This document shows positions 61,020-64,000 of a stretch of DNA of 64,000 nt, one piece after another. Below the pieces are notes generated by a model. That model saw only the letters and a program-made list of their open reading frames with translations, had not been told where the DNA came from and did not search any database. Location: positions 54,128-118,127 of the forward strand of contig DBXM01000019.1 of the NCBI GenBank assembly GCA_002309655.1. The letters run 5' to 3'. The DNA comes from Mageeibacillus sp. UBA1212. Its GTDB lineage: Bacteria > Bacillota > Clostridia > UBA1212. The stretch's first letter is position 1, and every line of letters begins with the position of its first letter. The position numbers were made by a program, and so were the translations under genes.

Positions 61020-63542
61020 TCAGAAAGCCTTCTTCTTGAGAACGATCGCAGCCGCAAGCGCGAGGGCCACGACGACCGCGAAAGCGATGACAGCGTTGCC
61101 GGTTCCCGGGTTGGGCTCTTCCTGAGCCGCGCTCTCTCTGGTGATGTTGAGAGTCCAGAGTTCCGTTTCGTTGCCGTCGTCAAGCTGCGCAACAAGAACA
61201 ATCACATGGGAGCCTTCCTCAACCGGAATCTCACCGTTGAAGCGGTAACCCACAGCGCCTTCTCCGCAGAGCTGGACCGCAGCCGCCATGATAGCGTCGC
61301 CGTCGGCGCCACCGGTCTTGAGAAGATTCTCGTCCCAGATAACTTCGCCGCCGTCAATCTTGTAGCCGTACTGGAGAATGTAAACGTTCGCGGCGTACCA
61401 GAGGTTCGGAGTAATGGAAGTAACGTCATTCGGGATGGTCGCGGTGATCGTCTCGTCATTTCCGAGCTCTGTCGAGCCGGCGGCGCATCCGTCGCGGTTG
61501 ATGTGATCCTTAAGCTGGAAGGGAGCCTGCTGATCCGGAATGATGTCGTTGAGAACGCCGTCGCCGAGGAGGATGAGAAGCACTCTGGTCGTGAGGTCGT
61601 TCTGCTTGACGCCGTTGAGGTAGTAGTCCGCCTTGTCGTTCGTCTCTTCTTCGACTTTCGTCATCGGGAGAACGAGGTAGTGGTCGTGCTGGCCGTCGCC
61701 CTGAGCGACTTCGGCAACTTCAAGGTAGTACTGGCCGGGCTCGAGAGCTTCCGCGAATCTGAGCACCATGCCCTGGTTGTTGTCGAAGCTTGTAAGAGTG
61801 CATCCTGTGCCTTCAACGTTGACGGGCTGTCCGCAGTTGTTGTCGCCGTGAGGCGTGAATTCAGCGGAAGCAACCGGCGTTCCGGCGAGGGTCGTTTCAA
61901 TGTTCGTGTCGAACTTGTAAAGTCTCATACGGACTGTTGCGTCAATCTTCGGGCTGTCGGTAGCGTCGGAGTTGCTGGACCAGTAGTTCACGAATCCGAT
62001 TCCGAGCATGGGCTCGCCGGGGTTGACCATAACGCCCGTAATAATGTCGGCGCGGTTGGGAGCGGTCGGGTTGGAGAACCAGTAACGTGCATCCCAGATG
62101 ATGCCGCCTTCGTTCTCGGTCAGCACGGTGGTGGGAGTAGCCTCGACCTTGAGCGTGAACGCTTTAACAACCAGAGTCGCACCGTCCTCGAATTTCGCGA
62201 CGATTTCAACCGCGTAGGTTCCTGCCGCGAGTTCGTTGATTCCGGTCATCTCCATCATGCTTTCATCTTTACCGTAGCCGGAGTTTGCGGCATACTCAGC
62301 GCTGAACTTGAACACGCCCGCAACGTCCGGTCTTTCTCTGTAAATGCCGGAGCAGCTCTTTTCAGCGCCGTCGACCGTGTAAACGATTTCGGAAAGGCTC
62401 GTGTAGGTTCTGTAAGCCCAGCCGATGATGTACATTCTGTCGCCCTTCTGGATCGTGATCTCGTCGAGTTCCTTGAGACCTGCCGGATTGGCGGCTGCGT
62501 AGGTGTTGGCGTTGACGCCGATCGCGTCGATGCTGGTACCCTGCTTAAGCGCGGCCCTGTAGATCAGGTAGATGTCGCGGTCCTTGCCGGTTTCAAATCT
62601 GTTGAGCTTAACTATCTCGCCGTTTTCGAGCTTCGCAACGGCACGGATCTCATGGTCATTTCCCTTGCTGAGTGCGGTAACGTCGACCGTGATCATGAAT
62701 CTTTTGCCGTTGGCGTTGGCCTGCGTAACCTCAGGTTCCGTTTCCGCGAAGAAGTCGCCGAAGACCGGGTCTCCGCCGTCGATCATGTATCCGTAGGCCT
62801 GAGTCGGCGATGAGGTGCTGCCGAACCAGCCGTACATCGCAACGGAGGTGATGGATCCGTCGCTGCCGTCGACAAGCTGCTTAAGCGCGATGACCGCGTC
62901 GTTGCCGTTGGCTTTCATTTCACCGTTGACAAAAATCTGGTCGTACGAAAGGCTGTCGCCCTTGTTCTTGTCGAAGTCGCGAATGCGGATAATCTCGGGG
63001 CCCTGGTAGGCCTCGGCAGACTCTCTGTCAGCGAAGATCGCTATCCATGCATAGTCAACCGTAACGTCAGACTGGTTCGAGGGGTCGAGTCTGTGGAATT
63101 CTCCGTTCCAGCTGGTGTTGGTTCCGTCGCCGGGAGAGAGAGTGAGATCCACGATCTGGATGTGCCACTGACCGTCGCCTTCAAGTACGAGATCCTTGAC
63201 GTGGGGTTCCGCAACAAGCGTGTAGAAGGACGCCGTGACGCCGGAATTCGAGGTGCGGTACTTCACAGCAGCGTACTTGTTCGCAGCGTCCGTGGACGGG
63301 AACGGGTTGATGCCCACGTTCGGGTCGGCGTTGTTGGACGTGAATCTCGCGTAGGGCATACCGGTTTCTTCCTCAGTCATGAGCTCGTGCTGAGAGAGCC
63401 CGAGATAGGTGTTGCCGTCCGCAGCGAGCATATCCGCGCTGATGAGCAGTTTCACGCCGTCATCGCCTTCCGCAGCAGCCGATAATACGCCAAGCGTAAA
63501 TATCATTGCCGCTACGAGAACTAACGTAATGAGTTTTTTCAT
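61020..63542 (-). CDS. Secreted surface protein with a C-terminal sorting-like signal
   Basis: The protein has 840 residues. The signal peptide (cleavage near SAAAEG, about residue 24) is followed by beta-rich domains without a recognised catalytic motif. The C-terminus reads NPGTG (811-815), a 19-residue hydrophobic segment and LKKKAF, the layout of a sortase wall-anchoring signal of the NPxTG type. A plain membrane anchor is the alternative. No sortase gene lies in this window. GGAGG stands seven bases before the ATG at 63542; the longer frame starts in the leader. An inverted repeat in the leader could be an operator. Confidence 0.75.
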   Translation of the reverse strand: MKKLITLVLVAAMIFTLGVLSAAAEGDDGVKLLISADMLAADGNTYLGLSQHELMTEEETGMPYARFTSNNADPNVGINPFPSTDAANKYAAVKYRTSNSGVTASFYTLVAEPHVKDLVLEGDGQWHIQIVDLTLSPGDGTNTSWNGEFHRLDPSNQSDVTVDYAWIAIFADRESAEAYQGPEIIRIRDFDKNKGDSLSYDQIFVNGEMKANGNDAVIALKQLVDGSDGSITSVAMYGWFGSTSSPTQAYGYMIDGGDPVFGDFFAETEPEVTQANANGKRFMITVDVTALSKGNDHEIRAVAKLENGEIVKLNRFETGKDRDIYLIYRAALKQGTSIDAIGVNANTYAAANPAGLKELDEITIQKGDRMYIIGWAYRTYTSLSEIVYTVDGAEKSCSGIYRERPDVAGVFKFSAEYAANSGYGKDESMMEMTGINELAAGTYAVEIVAKFEDGATLVVKAFTLKVEATPTTVLTENEGGIIWDARYWFSNPTAPNRADIITGVMVNPGEPMLGIGFVNYWSSNSDATDSPKIDATVRMRLYKFDTNIETTLAGTPVASAEFTPHGDNNCGQPVNVEGTGCTLTSFDNNQGMVLRFAEALEPGQYYLEVAEVAQGDGQHDHYLVLPMTKVEEETNDKADYYLNGVKQNDLTTRVLLILLGDGVLNDIIPDQQAPFQLKDHINRDGCAAGSTELGNDETITATIPNDVTSITPNLWYAANVYILQYGYKIDGGEVIWDENLLKTGGADGDAIMAAAVQLCGEGAVGYRFNGEIPVEEGSHVIVLVAQLDDGNETELWTLNITRESAAQEEPNPGTGNAVIAFAVVVALALAAAIVLKKKAF

Positions 63543-63561
63543 ATTTAAACCTCCAAATATT

Positions 63562-63580
63562 TCGTGAAGATTGTTCACGA
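63562..63580. promoter_or_regulatory. Inverted repeat in the leader of the surface protein
   Basis: TCGTGAA (63562-63568) and TTCACGA (63574-63580) are perfect 7-base arms around GATTG. A further CGTGAA half-site lies at 63651-63656, upstream of the -35 box. Confidence 0.5.
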
Positions 63581-63596
63581 TTATATTGATGTTTTT

Positions 63597-63625
63597 ATAC
63601 TACCACTTTTCCCTTTTATATTCAA
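63597..63625 (-). promoter_or_regulatory. Promoter of the surface protein gene
   Basis: On the minus strand TTGAAT, 17 bases, TAGTAT. Confidence 0.75.
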
Positions 63626-63688
63626 GTGTTTTTTCTCTATTATTGCAATTCGTGAAGGTTCCGGCGGCGTAGAATACATCCTGAAGGC

Positions 63689-63722
63689 GCAAAAAGCGCC
63701 GCCCTGCGCGGGCGGCGCCTTT
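63689..63722 (-). terminator. Terminator of the DUF1508 gene
   Basis: GCGCCGCCC (63696-63704) pairs with GGGCGGCGC (63710-63718); on the minus strand a run of five Ts follows. Confidence 0.75.
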
Positions 63723-63757
63723 TGCTTCATTCTGCCTTTAATAAAGCAGCAAGGGGA

Positions 63758-64000
63758 TTATTCACCCTCTACAATCGGAGCGTCGGGAGCGTTCTTCTTG
63801 ACACTGTTGATGCCGTTGAGGCAGGTGTCTTTGGAAGCGTATCCCTGGGAAGAGAGAATGACCTCGCCGTTTCTTGCCTTGAGGTTGAAGCGATACTTGC
63901 CGGCCTTGTCGGTCTTGATGACGAACTTCGGATGCTTAACTTTCTCGCCGCCCTCTACGGTGGTGTCGTCGATTCCGCCCTCAGCGCATCTCTTAACAGC
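63758..64000 (-). CDS. DUF1508 (YegP-like) protein, partial
   Basis: The frame enters from the right edge of the window and gives the C-terminal 80 residues. It carries the DUF1508 motif FVIKTDKAGKYRFNLKARNG followed by GEVILSSQGYASKDTCLNGI, and a trailing part of the previous repeat (AVKRCAEGG). The family is small and usually made of two such repeats; its function is unknown. The start lies outside the window. Confidence 0.9.
   Translation of the reverse strand, partial: AVKRCAEGGIDDTTVEGGEKVKHPKFVIKTDKAGKYRFNLKARNGEVILSSQGYASKDTCLNGINSVKKNAPDAPIVEGE

Noticed and set aside
60936..62813. 625-residue plus-strand open frame opposite the surface protein
   Set aside because: Antisense shadow with no ribosome site and a composition unlike a folded protein.

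Overview
This window looks like a chromosomal segment of an uncultured, low-to-mid G+C Gram-positive anaerobe of the class Clostridia, probably from a gut or rumen. The signs are a ferredoxin, a Feo ferrous-iron uptake operon, a DivIB/FtsQ-type division protein, many lipoproteins, a sortase-like C-terminal signal, an Asp23/Gls24 domain, a DUF6062 protein and the trmN6-rsmI gene pair known from Firmicutes. No outer-membrane machinery, phage, IS element, CRISPR array, tRNA or rRNA was seen. Finer taxonomy cannot be settled by eye. Most core genes are G+C-rich. Several accessory genes (1-1900, 7900-10300, 39500-40600, 50900-51800) are visibly A+T-richer.

Layout. 1-1900: accessory end with a gene tail and an XRE/sigma-region-4 regulator overlapping a membrane partner. 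2050-7700 (minus): dapA and asd, a glycosyltransferase, rsmI and trmN6, and a ferredoxin. 7780-10265 (minus): a second XRE/sigma-4 plus membrane-partner module, a related exported protein and a pseudogene scrap. 10530-16900 (plus): a beta-helix lipoprotein and a heterodimeric ABC exporter. 17300-27500: a 41-residue peptide gene, a 2146-residue subtilase with a dockerin-like insert, a beta-propeller lipoprotein and a transglutaminase lipoprotein. 27690-31700: the feo operon and its divergent DtxR-family regulator, with three copies of one palindrome.

31870-39300 (minus): a BspA-like leucine-rich-repeat lipoprotein, CBS-pyrophosphatase, murB, a membrane protein and a sugar-nucleotide pyrophosphorylase. 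39500-48300: a lipoprotein with a poly-G promoter, DUF6062, a P-loop/Asp23 fusion, small and secreted unknowns, a methyltransferase, a CASTOR/POLLUX-type channel and an aquaporin. 48370-51760 (minus): two paralogous membrane-anchored proteins with an ABC transporter, behind a second poly-G promoter. 51850-53000: a cytoplasmic glycosidase-like propeller. 53100-58760 (minus): ftsQ-like, ftsA and two tandem ftsZ genes. 58890-64000 (minus): a small UvrD-like helicase with an odd 5' end, a surface protein and a partial DUF1508 protein.

The most unusual points are the two FtsZ paralogues in one division cluster, of which only one has the canonical C-terminal tail; the two overlapping XRE/sigma-4 plus membrane-partner modules; two promoters whose spacers are G homopolymers, a possible phase-variation device; the Feo promoter with its operator exactly filling the -35/-10 spacer, next to an 11-bp repeat array; and the 41-residue peptide with a near-consensus promoter and its own terminator.
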